DNA from: Puffinus mauretanicus
Taxonomy: Eukaryota > Chordata > Aves > Procellariiformes > Procellariidae
NCBI GenBank assembly: GCA_023333565.1
Contig: JAJKFH010002906.1
Span: 372,001-436,000 of the forward strand
Direction of reading: 5' to 3'
DNA: 64,000 bases
The notes below the pieces were generated by a model, which was not told the DNA's origin, did no database searches, and saw only the letters and a program-made list of their open reading frames with translations. Position numbers and translations under genes: made by a program. This document shows positions 9,530 to 24,500 of the stretch, in pieces (within the stretch, counting starts at the first letter, position 1; every line of letters begins with the position of its first letter).

Positions 9530-12500
9530 CTAAACCAAGAGGGGGAAAAAATTTGGTTTAAAAGGTCTTAAAATATTTTTAAAGGTTAGTTAAAAATTAA
9601 TTAATGTGCAGCTTTTGAAGTAGGATTGCAGATCATCATGACTATGAGGCATAAAGAAAAAACAGGTGATAGTAAAAGCAGAGAGAAGAGACAGAGACCC
9701 CAGGTGCAACCTATCAACTTCAAGTTTTCAGTATCTACAACTCAACCTGTTGTCTGCTCTGCCTCTGGATTAATTTATTTCTATAGTCACAAGCAAGAAT
9801 GTTTTTGTTGGGTTTTTTTTGTGTTCACAGTTATGAGGGATACCTTTTAAAGTATAACAATGGGCTATGCCAAAATAAGAAGCAAGCATGTGTCCTCTGA
9901 ACCTTTATCACCAAGATACCACTTTCACAGTTGCCAGCAGTTACTGTATGTTATCATTAAAAAGTTCTGTTTTAGAGAAGTTATTTAAAAAACACCAAAA
10001 GCCACTTATTTAAGTGTAAACATTTCCTCCCCCCCACAACTCAACAATATTCTTAAACTACATTAAATCACAGAGCTAGAGAATCCTGTTTTCCTCAACT
10101 TGAAACTGCGCACTTTTTTCTTCTTTTTTTAGCAACACCACCAGCTTTACTACTAAGATTAAGAAACCCCTTCTGCCTAAGCGGCGACTTTATTCTTCTA
10201 ACATCCATGCAATTACTTGAAATGCCATGAAGTTTGGTGTTGCAACCTCAAACTGGAGCTGAGGCATTCACCACAACATTCCTCCTCAGTCTACTTCCAA
10301 TTCTCCAAGCTGACAGATTCTACCAACTTTCTTCTGTGCTGACCGGGTGATTACACTGTAACTTTGTTCATCCTCCAAAGGACCATGATTGCATCACATT
10401 TACTCCCAGTGTAACTTAGCACACTTTGGGGAAAAGCACAACTGAAAGCTGTCTACAAACATGAATGTCTCACTCGCACACATCAGATTTGTGAGCAGGA
10501 GATGTCAAGGGGCTTTCTGGCCTATTACTGCTTATGGCGTGTGGATCCAGGAGAAACATACTGACCTACATTCCAACATGGATTAGAAAAACGTAATCCA
10601 AACGTAAATGGTAGACAGTGGCTTTTTTTTGAATGATTATCGAGTTATGGAGAAGGGTGAGTAACCAAAGGACTCTCGGAGCAGTGTAGTTTTTAACCAT
10701 AGCGTTTATTCAGTTTCTTATCTGTGAATAAGTCTTGGGAGGCTGCACCAGAACCTCCCCTTCAAAACACTGGTGCCCCATAGATTAGCAACCTCAGTAG
10801 TATGCATACCTCAAGGCAAGCTCCTAAGGTGAGGTCCAAAGGTGAGTTGAGGCCAGCAAGGGTCTCCGTCACCATACAAGTCATCAGATCTATGCAGTCA
10901 GTTTCCCCAGCACCAACAATAAATGATCTCTGTGGACATGTGGCAAGAAACAGCACAACATAGAGGAGAGCACAATGTACCTGCCAGCTTTTTTGTGGAC
11001 GCGTCCTCCTCCTTGACATCTGGAAACCATGCCTACCCTTTTAAGAATTATCATTTGTCAAAACACGTATGAGGGAACCCTGATCCCTGTCAAACTATTT
11101 TACTACTACCTAAACAGCTGCAAAAGGGTCACAGGACATGCTGCCAGCCCACTGAAAGCAAGAGAGAATTAACTGCCTTGTTCAGGATCTGAACTGATGG
11201 ACACTTCTTGCAGACACTATATACAATGCAATAGGCAATAAGGATCTTGGGGAGGAAATGCAGACCCATAGCTGAAGCAGTTTTCTGCTCCCAGGAAAGC
11301 TGTGTTGTGAGTAAAGTTGCAGTTGTCCAAGAAATCTTGGAGTACCTGAAGTACTGCTGGGAATGTCAACAAAATACACTGTGGCTGTATAAGTCCTGTC
11401 CCATTCTTGGCACTTCTATTTCTATGACCCTTTATAATAAAGCCTGAGGCACAGCAACGAGAGGAAGAGTTCTCAGAGAACAAAACCTCTGCCTAAAACC
11501 AACCAACATACCTACAGCTTCAGTAAGGATACTTTATTCACAGAGGGGAAGGGAAAAGAGCAAAACAGAAGCATGTGCTATGGTAGCATGAGCAAAGAGT
11601 GACCAGCCAGGTATACACCTGAAATGCTCAGCCAAAGCTGAAAAGTGGTAGGGAAGTGCAGCCACCACAGCCTCATAGGCAAGAATCCACCTAGGTGCCA
11701 CACAGCAGCTCCATTTTGTTATGGAGAACGCACAAGGACTTGACAACATTTCATCACCAGCAACAAAAAACTAAGATTGCCTGGGTCCCAAGAAGGTGCA
11801 TACACCCTCCATTCTCAGGAGGCCCAGGCATTCCCAGGTATCTGTCCCACCCACTCCTCACAGGAGTTTTTCAGTGGAAGAGTAGGGTGTGAAAAAGTAG
11901 AGGCGAGTCTCCAGGCAGTGCTTGCCATGAGATCTAAGCACCAGTGTCCCATCAGTCATCCAGTTCAGTGCTGGTGTGCAAGCACAGGAATCTCACAGAA
12001 GCCTCTCTAAGAAGTGTTCATACTCTCTGTACCCTCTTGCTTAATCCCAATTCACTCCTTTGATCCCTTTTTAGCAGTTTTGTTCTCAAGTTTGACCTTA
12101 AATGCCGTAAGTAAGGTCAGTCTTAGAATGTGTCGGCTAGAGGCACACAGCCTCTGCCCCAAAACAGGCAATCCTGGCTAATCCAGAAAGATTTCTTGCT
12201 GCAAAATCAGTTTTTGAGATGCCATCTCCTCCTGACTGACCTAGTCTCCGGATCAGCTTGAGAAGGCAAAATGACTCATGGCTCTTTCTAGATAATAGTG
12301 GAACAACTCTTTAAAGAAACCAGAGTCCTCTCCAAAGGGTGGCTAGAAGTGCTCACTGCTATCATGTTGATCACTGCACTCCTACTTGCAACATGCAAGT
12401 TGATATCAGGAAGGTTGTGCACACTGAGGTTAGCTGCTCCCAGCATTTGCAGCCTGTCTTCACACCAGAGAATGACCAGTCCCGTCTGTGTTAGGGCATG

Positions 12501-15500
12501 CCTGCGTTCACCTTTGTGTTAGCCTCATCTGTGACAGCACCAGTTCAGAAGTTCTGAAGAAGCCCAATTAATCAGCTTATGCCTGCTGAAACTTGAAATA
12601 AACCTCTTGTGGAAGAAGAGCATGTGATTTCTAGGATGCAAAGATCAATGACACTGAACTACCTACACCTGAAGTTCCCATCTGCTGCTTAGTGGAATCC
12701 AACCGACGTATGCACTACGTTGGTGGCTCAGGACACAGGCACAGCCTGTGGAAAAGCAGGCTGTAACACAAAGAGCGGAGCAGATGGACACAACCGGCAG
12801 TACCACCCCTAGAAAACCAAGCTCTGGTCCTCCTCCAGCAGCAGGATGTATAAAGCAGCTAGTGGCTCCTACCGGCACCCCCTCCCAGCAGTCTCGCCTC
12901 TGCTATTCCTGCGACAGCAGGGCTCACTGCCCAGGCTTGGTCTACCCGAAGGCTGTCCTTCTCCTTTAACTCCTCCTCATAGCAGGAGATGGCTAATCCC
13001 AGCTGTTCCTCTTGCTTTCAGACCAGCAGCATCCAGTTTTTAATGTACTGCTGAGAATCCCTGTGGTGGTTCTGACCCACACAGAGGCACCGTCTAGCTC
13101 TTCACTACAAAGACAACTTCTGCTTGGCCCTCTTTTCAAGCACCATCTCCTCAGAGGACTGAAATGCCCCAGCTGGCTCCCTCCCCTTGAGGACTCTTTC
13201 AGGCTGGCATGTTCCCTCTGTGCATCATGTCCCGGCTGGAGGCACGTAAGCCTTTCTTCAGCAGTAACACTGAGGTGTGCTTTTGCAGGAGTGAAGATAT
13301 CTCCAGGGGGAAGGAGGCTGGAAGACGGGCAGCACCAGGCCCGTAACCCTGGCAGAGCCAGATGACAGCAGTCGGGCCCTGTCAGACTGGTCTCCTCAAC
13401 CACTCTCCCAGGACCAAAATGGGAACCAAAGCCAGACCTCAACCTTATTAAGGTGGCAGCAACAACCACAGACATTAATCTTGACTGACTGGAGAATGGA
13501 GAAGGAAGTTTATTTCTACCTGCACACGAGCCAAGAGGATTAAGTCCTAGAGGACCAGTCCAAAAATGCTGCAAAGGGGAGAGGACAGACTGTACACGGT
13601 AGGCCAGAGCCAGCAGTAGACCTGGCTGGCTCCCAGTAGCTCTCGTAAGCAGCTGGAGGACACGCTCCATGTATACCCTACCAAACTGTTCCTGAAGTCT
13701 CGGAGTGAGCGAGACTTGCCAGGTCTGAATGAGTCAGATTGGCCAGAGAGCGCTTTGTTCGTCACGGGACGCGCCGGGTCCCCTCCTCAGCAGCGTCTGT
13801 GTGCCCGGGTAGATGCTGAATTACTGAAAGTAGGAGAGTTCCTCGCATCGAGCATTAAATCCCTCTTTACAGGCTGCAGAAACAGAGTTACACAGGGGAA
13901 AAAAATATATACCTACAGGCTCAGTTGGGATCCGGGAGAGTATTTAAACTGTTTCACAAACCTAATTACATAGTCATGACTTGGCTCCCTCAGTGTAGAT
14001 AAAAAGGATGTTACTTAGTGCAGTAACAGCTCTTTCATTTGCATTTTGCCAATTTTCACACAGTAAGGACTACAGACTACAGGTGAGGAGGGGAGGGGGA
14101 AGCAGCAGCAGGGGACTCCTGGCTACATAGCCCTTTTTTTTTTTCCCCAGAAAGTTAGTTTTTCACCTTTTTTTCCCCCCAATTCATACTCAATGAAGAT
14201 TGTGTGGGAGAAACAACAATCAATTCTAAACTCAAAATGACCAGAAGAAACGGACTCACGTTTCAGTCAGGCTTTGCTATGATACTGTCTGTGCTGCGAG
14301 ATCTGTATTGGTGCACTATAGAGGAATTTAGCAATTCAGAGAAGATAAAACAATTCAGTTCTTGTAAGTTAAGGAAAAATGCCTATCCACAAGATGAAAA
14401 AACTTTCCTAGTTAATGACAATTCCCTGTATGCCACCTTTGAAGTTAAAGGTGCTATGTAAGTTCAGTTGTCTGCTGGTCTGTTTACCAGTAGCTCTAAA
14501 AGTACTTTAAATATGCCAATCAGAACTTACAAAAAGAAACATTTAAAAAAAATAAAAATAAAATCTTCCTGGAGTACCTACAGAGGTAGATATCACTTTA
14601 CTGGATTTCTAGCTCTCCTCTACCTGGATGACACTGGAGGGGAGCAGAAGTGCAGAGCGGACGCTATCCCCTATGTCACACCAAGCAGTGTAAGTCAGAA
14701 ACCCTTAACTACAACATAGATTTTGTTTCATCAGGTGCCAAAAGATTATCTAGTTCCCCTCTTTCTCTTGCCAACATCCTGTCATCATCTGAAACAATTA
14801 CACTTATTTAAACATCTGAACTCGCAGTTCAGAGCTCTGAGGGTATCAGCTAAAAGTGAAGGGAAAAGAATAAAGTATAAATGTAGCCCTAGATTAACAA
14901 TCATCGCAATAGTCTCTGAAGTAGTGGCTCAAATGCCAGAAACTACTGATACGAACTGCAGCAGCTCCAGCAGCGCACACATACTTTGGCAGCTAAAACG
15001 TTAAAAGTCAATTCACAGGAGGAAAGGGAAGACACTCATTAAGATAATAATGGGGAAGTTCAAGGTCTGGCGGCTGGGCTTGCAGTAGGCTGGGGCGAGA
15101 AAGGAATGCTTTATATCCCACCGCACCCCACCTCCTCCCGGATCTACAGCCGCCCTCCCGGGGCTGGTGGCTTCATGCCACTCAGGCACAAAGCTCACGG
15201 GTTCCCGTGGCTGGTGCTGCTTTTCCTGGCACTCACCCAGAACTGCATCGAGCAAGTCTGGCACCCTGGACCAGCTTAACGGCGATCCCTGCGTGAACAC
15301 ACATTGAAATTAAAATCAGAACTGTGTTATACGACCTAACAAGGGGTATTTGTAAGCAGAGCCTTTCCAAATTTTGGGATGTATTCCAGAAGACAGCACA
15401 GAGACTACTGTCCCTTACCAAAATCTACCTCTCATTAGCCCCTCTCCCTTTACAGGCAACGCAATAGGCTGCTGCCAGGACACCATGTTGGAGTGAAGCA

Positions 15501-18500
15501 TGCAAGAAGCCACAGAAGAACCACAAAATGGAGGAGGCACAGCACTGTAAAGAAAACATAAAGCATCTGTGTTCCCGCTCACAGGAATATTCTTTCAAAT
15601 CCCTGAATGTCACGGCCTTGAAACTGCTTAGTGAGTCCCCTTAAGGACGTCTCCATTTGCAAGATCTGCCCTTAAGCCTATCAGCACGTTTGGGAGAAGG
15701 AAAGGGTAAAGACATGGTCTTCAGTTTCTTCCACTGCAGGCTATGCTTCTATTTACTGCGACTGAGCATGCACACATACACGTGTACAGACCCACCCCCT
15801 ACTACAGTGTTTCTTCTAACACATGCTAGCTCATTAAACCACAGTGACTCGACTGTGTGACTGAACTTTGCATGGGCAGAAGCCATCAGACTCCAGCAAC
15901 TTCCTGGGCTCCCTCTCTGTGCCCATGCTCACTAGGTTCTTCGGCACTTGACCTACTACCCCTCCACCTTTTGGTTACTGCGTCCCCAATGAACTCATCA
16001 AAAAAAGTATTAAAACCAATGCTGCCTCATGGGTCGCACAACATCCAGCACAAGAGGTGCAATTCCCCAGCTGTCCTTGCTTCCACCATAATAAACATCA
16101 ACAGACCAAGGCCAGCAGCCAACTTTTCTTTCCACCTACTCCTGTTCTCACTGCTTGAATCAATCCGAGTTTTTATAAGCAAATTTTAATATGACTTCTG
16201 AAAAAGCAGAGCACTACGAAGTTATCTACATTGTGACCAAGAAATGACAGACTCCTCACAGGCTTACATATCTAGATACTTAAAGTTTAGGATGTTGAAA
16301 GCCATTTTCTACCTTTTCCAATTCTTCACTGATTACTTACGATGGAGGAGGAATAACCAGTGATTAGAAGAACAGCTCTGACATTTATTTCTGTTCTAAG
16401 TGTCTACTGAAGCCCGAAAACCAGTGGCATTTGGTAACTATTTCCAAATATAACTGTTGTTTTTGGACTGTCATCATTCCAGTGAAAGCTCTCTCAACCT
16501 AATCTCTAGTATGTTCTTACTAAATGAAATGAAGGAGACACTTGACTAAGAAAAAATTGCAGTGTTATGTCTTTGTGTTGTTAAACTCAAAACTCCTCCA
16601 CACCCTTGAGATGCAATGCAAATTCCAGTTTAATCCAAAACTATCATTAGCCCATCCTGTTGGTATGGTAGTAAAGGACTCTCAGGGAACAGCCATCTGG
16701 GCTGCAGTACCTAAGTACAGTGGGATATATTCAAGGTTGTTCTAAGCATAATTTTTTTTCCCAAGTATAATTTACATCTTTAAATACTGTAGTGTTTGCA
16801 CACAGGGCTTTTTGTGGGCTTGCCACTTAACATGGCTTTCTGCATCATTCTCATAATGGTGAGCAAGTGTTTTAGTAACATCAAAGACATATGAATGAGA
16901 TGCTTTCTGACCATCTGGTTTCCCAGTTCTGGAATTAATTTATTTTTCTAACGTGCCTTAACCAAAGGAAATTAGAAAAGTTGCCATTACAGTCCCATTT
17001 AATCAACAGCAGTCCTACTCAGAAACGTAACTAGGTCAAAGGTTCACAATGCTATGGAAAAGCAGCGTGTCCATCAATTAGGGTATCTTTCATTGATAAG
17101 ATAAAAGAGCCATCACAACAGCAACATATGAGGTTACGAAGATTTGAAGTGTGTGTTGGAAAGGAAGCAAAGCATTAATTACACTAATAAAACAAATCAG
17201 ATGCTCTTTTTTCCCTGTTAAGCAGCAATTTCACCATGAACGGTTTATGAGATTCTTTTAAGTCCGATGTAATGATTTGCAGGGAAAAGTATTTCAGGTT
17301 TAGTATGGAAACCAAGAAGCAGAGAGTATTTTTCTCATGCCACTGCTGTCACTACCTCAAACTTCTCATCTTCCCCCAAATCTCCCTGCAGCAAACAATA
17401 TTCTGAAGTCTGTCAGAGCTCTAAGCTGAAGGTGAGAATATAAAAAAATCGATATAAAATAAGAGGAATGAGTCCATAAGTTGAACCCCCGCCCCCAAAT
17501 TGCTTATTTTTAAGGTTGTCTGTCACATATCCCCCCTCAACATAAAAAGCGATCTTGCTAATCTTACTCAGGTTTACTATTAATCCTGGATTTCCTACAA
17601 ACCATCCTTCTAAAGAGTTCAAGTTATGCCAGCTCAGATGAAAGAAAAAAACATCTACTCCAGATACAATGGTTTATGGCATGTGGCTTTTTCAAACCTC
17701 TGAAGCCATGTGTTTCAGTTGCCTACCTCTGCACTGATACATGATTTGGATTCAGTTTTTGGTCTGTCCTGTCTCCTAAGCTACAGGTAACTGCTTCAAA
17801 GTCAAAGAACATACCGTGCCAGTGCACATGAAATAACATGAACAAACTGCCTCCTCATGCCACAGGAGGAATTACAGAGATAACAAACTCATATGGTTCA
17901 GTGTCTCCTAAGATCATCAGACACTTTAACACCATCTTCCATGTTCCTCAATACTTCTGCCTCACTCCTTTTGTTATGTCATGCTCAAAGTTAGACTGAA
18001 CTTTTCAGACTTTTTTAAGGGAAAAGAAGAAGCGAGCTCAGACAAGCACAGAAGATGCACCGAGAAGGCTCCTGGAAGAGATGAGAGGAAACACTAGGAA
18101 TTTAGACACTATACTCATTACCTTTGTCACTAGAGTAAGGTGCGTGGACGTTGTTGCTTGGAACAGAGACGTTCTGATGCTGTGGCTGGTTCACTGTTTC
18201 TAAAAAGGAAACGAGGTTCTCATGGTGTGACAGTTCTTCTGCCACAGGGAAGGAAACGATATTCCAGTTCAGCTGAGTATCCCCTTCTGTCAGCGCCCGG
18301 AAAAGGGAAGGAATTGGTTCATGCAACTCCTCGACAGTGCTCTTGGATGTTGGAGGGGTGTCACTGTAATTGCGAGGATTGCACATACCTGCAGAGGAAT
18401 GAAACAGTAATGAAACTCCCTAAACTCTTCTCCTTGAAACAGGTGGGAATATTTAGAAAATTAAAATTGGTGGTTTTTTTTTTTTTTGCTAAGCAGAACA

Positions 18501-21500
18501 AAGCCCTTTCATATATATCCCACTCTTAGCTCAACAGCAGAAGTGCCACCAAATACAGCAGGACAAGCTTTCCATAACAGCAGGTTTCAGATCTCTGCAG
18601 ACTTCCACAAAACACACCTGTGGCTTGTGAGATCTAAGTGAAAAGAAAAACCTCATCTGAACAGCACTTTGCTTCCCTTTTTATGCTAGCATTACAGTTT
18701 AGACTATGAAGAGTTCAACAAAAGGTTTGTTTCCCCCGGGAAAAGAGACAAAGCACAGTACAATTGATACTAGCACTAATCTGGAATGAAAGCTTGCGAC
18801 TGAACGAAGATAGTATCTTGATAAGTCCTGAGGTACATGAAACTTTTGATCACAATTCAAGTATTCGATCTCATCCGCTGCAGCAGTGCATTAGATCTTT
18901 TTAGTCATCTGCCAGAGATGCAAAGATCACTATCAGGAGGGAGCAAGAGTCTGAATTACTCTACCTGCTTAGAGACAGCTGAGATGAACCTCGTTTTGCT
19001 ACTTAGTTGGAGGGGTCACTACAGGCAAAATGCTTATTTCCAGGTTACCTCTTCCTTATTTTTCAACATCTTTTGTGGTATCTTTTTGGAAACCTTGTAA
19101 TCTTTTTTCTCTTTGCTACTTCCTACAAAATGTTTTTGTGATATGCAATGCAGGTGCCAGTTTTTCATTAACCATTTAAACACTAACATTTATTACTAGC
19201 CATGAAACTGAAAGGTATCTTGATTTAATCCAAACATTGAAACAACCATGATTAAACAGAAAAGTTGTATCTGCGTAGATATTTAACTCAGAAGCCATAA
19301 AACACTATTAGAAGTCACCTGGCAAGAGACAGACAAATCCATTTTCCTCACGTACATCTGGATATCATTTTGGGTAGTTTCACAGACACAGTTTTAGACA
19401 GCTACAGCTGCAAAGCACACCAATCCTTAAAGTATCAAAGCGATATGGGACATAAATGTTCAAAGTCTACCTGCCCCACACAACCAGAGAAGCATCTCCT
19501 GCCCTGCAGATACATTAAGACTCCAGCTTCAGAAATCGTGTTTAACTACAGCCTTCTACAAAACCACAATCTTTTCAATCCAAGTAGATGGATTTCCATA
19601 ATGAACAAAACAGAGTGAAGTTCATCCATGACGATTAGCATAAGATCTGGCAAATCTTAAGCAAGTGGTTAGCATTACCAGCGTTTGATAATAGAAACAA
19701 CACAAGATAGTCTGCTCCTGTAAAAAAGGTGAGCCAAGTATTAGGTGCGGGGCGGGGGGGGAAGCCTCTCCTCCAAACAACATCAGGAAAATAATTCCAC
19801 TTACGCAAACTTCCTCCTCCTCTCAACTAGAGAGGAGTCACAGACGTTCCTGGACTCACGGCTTTAATAAAAAATTTCTATCGCTGCATTATCACCTTTT
19901 AGTAAGCACTTGGAATATTCACCATACAATTGTAATAAAGGATGCCCACCTAAAATTTAATTAGGAAGATATCAAACCAGGTAAGAGTTTCATACAGATA
20001 CATCAAGAGACGTACACTTCAATTGATGTCATTCTATTAATGCTGTGAAACGGAAACCAGCGAGCCTTTCTAGAGGCCCCCTCTGATAAGCTGAATTCAG
20101 AAAATAAATTTCACCGATAAGAAGGACACACAGGAAAAAAATAACATCAAGATTGTTTACCAAATTATTGCAGAATGTGGACAGCATGTGCATACCAATC
20201 CAGTAGGAAAGTATCAATCCAGTATGAAAATCTTAAGATGGTACCAAGAAACCATTGCTCATAGTTTAATGAGTAATTGCTCATTCCACAAAGATCCTTC
20301 CCGCTTACTATTTTTTAAAAGTATTTTAATTATAATAATTATAATTTTATAATAGTTATTATAATACAGTAGCTTTGGTTAAAGCAAAAATAAAAAAGCT
20401 TAACTTAAGAGCAACTGGTAAGGAACAAACATGTATACATTACTGCTTTGGAAGCCAATGATTTAAGACAAAATTTGATAACCAGAATTTAAAATGTAAC
20501 TATGCCATTATGCTAGAGCTAGGTCTCCTGCAACTGAAAGAAACACAAATGTATTCAACTGTAACAAGCCATACAATAATCCTCTCAATTGAAGTATTTT
20601 TCCTTCTTTTGTCCCCTCCTCTTACCCATCTCTTACTACATACTGTTACGGAAAATCCAAGTTCCCTTCCAGCATCACAGTTCTCACATGGAGATTTTAG
20701 CCAGCCCACAGAGTTGTACACAGTCCCAATCCATCTTTCTTGGATGAGAACATGCAGAAATGGGCTATTGAAATGATGGAAGCAGACAAGCCTTTACATG
20801 GGGGACTAGAAGAGCTTAACCCACAAAGCTTAGAAAAACAGAGGAGAGAGGAACCTGTTGTTTTTCTCCCTCCTCTAGTGTCTTTGTCCCTGTCAGAGAA
20901 GGGAGAGAAGATCCACACGAAACACAGGACAACAATTGACCAGAAGTAAAATGAATGCTGGAAGGTAGGAGGTAATTTCTGACCTCAGAGCAGAAATGAC
21001 CTGAGAGACATGACAACCTATCTGCTTTTACATTAGACATGATCAGCTTATAAAGAGACTTAAATATCAGCTCAAGTATCAGCAGGAAGCTGGGTATGGC
21101 ATGCACTGCTGTTTCCTCATTTGAATAAGGCTACAGCAAGGATGACCCTACACTGAGAAGAATAGGACCATACCATAGAACCAACAAGGTTCTAAGGTAC
21201 CTGCAGAACCATCGGGAGATGTTTTAGTCTACTCAGTACTGGGAAACTGAACCTAAAACCTTGTTAACTTCTCTCCTGGATAACACTATGGGAAAGAGCA
21301 GCAGAACAGTGAGTAATCTGCAGATTTAGAAAAAAACTGCATGTGGACTCAGCTCTTTTTCTTCACAATCCCAAGAGGTAGGTTCTTCCTCTCCCTAGAG
21401 GAGATCGGCACACTGAGCCTTGCTTTCTACAGCAGATTATGGTTCTGAACTAGGGAAATAACCTACTATCCTATTCCCCACCCCTATGACAACAACCCAC

Positions 21501-24500
21501 TTCAGTATTGCATTACAGAAATCAAGAAGACATTGGAAGGGCAAAGGGGATGGGCAAAAAAGGAGATATATATATATATTTCACTTTTCAAGGAGCCCAC
21601 TAAAAGATTTCAGATCAAATAGGAAAAACAAACTCTAAGGCCTATTTCTAAATGTATATCCTCCACAGGTGCAGGGGCTGAAAATACTTTATGCCATTGG
21701 GAAGAATCACACATGCGCAGGACCATGCCACTCCACTGCTTACTGAAAGACAGTAAAGCAAAACTAAGCCAGCCAGAACCATGCAAAAAGCAGGATGTCA
21801 GAAAGCATATCCACATCATGATGGAACAGGAAAAGCAATGGACTGCACTGAAAAGGAGCATTTTGAAGCTAGTAATCTTCATGAATTCAGAGAAGACGCA
21901 GCCAGCCAGAGAAGTTGAGAGCAGGTACAACACTCAAGACGCATCCCTTTCATGGAAGCCAGGCGGATGTTGAATGGCAGCAGAGGGAGACTTACAGCAA
22001 CCACAGGAGGATGAAGCTTTCAATACATTTAAAACAAGAGACGGAACTAGAATATATCCTCCTTAAGTAGGCGCAGAATTCACTTGCAGAGATCTGGAAA
22101 CTCTGAACACTACCTGTTAGTACTAATGCTGTTCTTGTTAAGACTGTCATCTAATCCTACAGTAAGAACTTGTATGCCTCTTTCTTACCCTCCACAAAGA
22201 GCTCTTTTTGCAAATGAAAGAATGATGAAAACGTTGGGCCATGCACATTTACTACTAGTCCCAAGGATTCACAAGGGAACTCAAACCTAAAGTTGTCCCT
22301 GTGCAGTCTCTGTCAATCCATTTTACAGTTAGAAATCTCGATACAGCATCCAACCCCATGAAGCAGGTGCTGCGTAGTTTCCTCAAGATGACAATTCAAA
22401 AAGGAGTTTATATTTTAGAGACAAAATTAAGAGTCAGTTACAATGACATTAACCAAGCAAAATCTGGACTACTGCCACCCCCCACTCCATAGAGCAGATA
22501 CAGCCTTCAAATGTTTGGTTCCCCACAGTAATTTATTCAGTACCCACAGAATGAGCTGTAAGATGTTTAAAGCACAGATTCTGTCCCAATGTTTTTCTTC
22601 TATTATAAGACAGTGAGCTCAGCATGTGGCAGGAGGAAGCCATTTAAAAAAAGAAGAAAATCCCAAACAAATGCAAACTTACCAACACAGTCACAGCACT
22701 CATCCCAAAGTGTGCCCAGGCAGAGCATGCACTCCTTGCAGCAGGAACAGTTCCCTTCCCCAGGGCGGCACTGACACAGTTCCTGAAAACAACAGAAACT
22801 CGTTACACCACACCAACCCCAGATGTAAAATGCTAACACGGCACAGCAATCTTCCTCAAGCTGCAACACAAATTACGGCATTACAAAAGCTTAGTATACT
22901 AATACAATGAGTAAACGGTAGAATAGTTCCAGCCAAAGAAGCCAAAGAACAGATCTTAGTTTACAAAAGGGTCTTTTCCAACTTTTTTTTAAAAGGTGAA
23001 ATTCTAAAGACAAATCTGAAGTCAGCGTTTAAAAAAGAAAAAAAATCCTATTCACGGGAAAGGTGTGTGCACTTCTATGTATGCCTGAATCTACAAGTTC
23101 TTTGAATGTTTTTCCCATCACAACAGGAAATTCAAAGAAGGATGTTTCTTTACATATAAATAGTGTGCATACGTTATAATTTAGTTAAAAAAGGAAGTTA
23201 CTATAATCAGCATGTGCATACTCAAGAAGATACACGATGTCTACCATCACACCTATTCGTGGATTCTAAGAGGAACTTATTTGGTTAAGTCATCTGACCA
23301 CAGGATTTTGTGCATCTCTGAATGCTTCTTACACATTGCTCTCCATTTCCAATATTAGTGACCAGATTATTTTCTTCCCCAGGTCGAGCTGATTCATTTT
23401 TGCTATTACGAAAACAAACCTCTCTCCCCTCCCCTACCAGTCGACACCTTGGGATACTTCCTACACTTCTGGAGCCTCTAGAAAGTGAAATGGTATGCAT
23501 TTTTCTTTAACCATTATTAAGCTAGAAAAATGGAAAAGGCATGGAAGCAAGAAGACAAACCTTTCTCTTCATGTTACCTAAACCTGAAGGCGCTGGTTTA
23601 GCAGTCCTGCTGAAGACACTACAGTTGTGGACCTCAAAGTATGGAAATAGCCTACATGGATGAAGGAAATCTAAGAACAAGGTGGTCTCCTTCCCTCTAG
23701 CTCAAATCCATATTAGTAAGTCCAGTTCAGCCTAAAGTCGGTGGCTACATGATGATAATATATGGGCTTGAATTACACCGTAGTGCAAAACGTGGACAGT
23801 CAAGAAGTCACATTTGGTTGTCCTGTCTAAGAATTTGGTTTTGATGACGTCTCTCTAACTATCACGTTACACACAACTGGTGAGAAAATAAAATCCCGTT
23901 ACTGGAAACACTGACCACGGAATCCTTCCCACCCCCAGCTTTACTGGAAGAGCCATCGGCAAATCTCTGCTACGCACTGGACCAGGGAGATGATGACATC
24001 CATCCCCGCTCTTTGATCCCATTTTCCAGAGGCAGGGGAGGGACACACCACAGCGTGGTCGGGAGACGCACACGGACAGGAAGGAAGGGCGAGAAGATGG
24101 TTTGGCATGAAATTCTCCTAACCTGGAGTCGCCACCCTAGGTAACCGCAGCTGGGTCAGGGACACCACTCCTCACAGGCAGACACAAACATCACCTCTTT
24201 TTGTAGCACCTTGGGAAGACGCTGACGGGGGCAAAATTCCACTAAGTAATTCTTTGCCTGCTGTTGTTAAGAAGCATCAGGTAGGGAAGAAAGGAGGCAT
24301 TTTTACACCAAACATCAGGAGTGCATTTGCTAGCCAAGGCAAGGCGCAGAGATGCACCCGATCGCGTATGTTCTCTCTTTATTCTGCAACACTGGCAACT
24401 GCAACTGTCCGCAGCCTGTTGAGCTGCAGAGGGATCGCCCCTCTCGCACCAACTCACGCGGGCCCACAGAAGACCGAAGAGTGCACTTCGGAGGGCGAGG

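Larger units (their letters stand above)
18389..22682 (-). other. TWSG1: TWSG1 intron between coding exons 2 and 3 (4.3 kb)
   Basis: A GT-AG intron with no gene inside. It contains a T-run at about 18473-18488, an AT-only near-palindrome at 20329-20367 and a (TA)n stretch near 21564-21580. Confidence 0.6.

Noticed and set aside
12993..13670. 225-codon minus-strand ORF in the TWSG1 intron
   Set aside because: It has no recognisable domain and a composition expected from moderately GC-rich DNA, a rival ORF lies on the other strand, and there is no promoter or poly(A) context.
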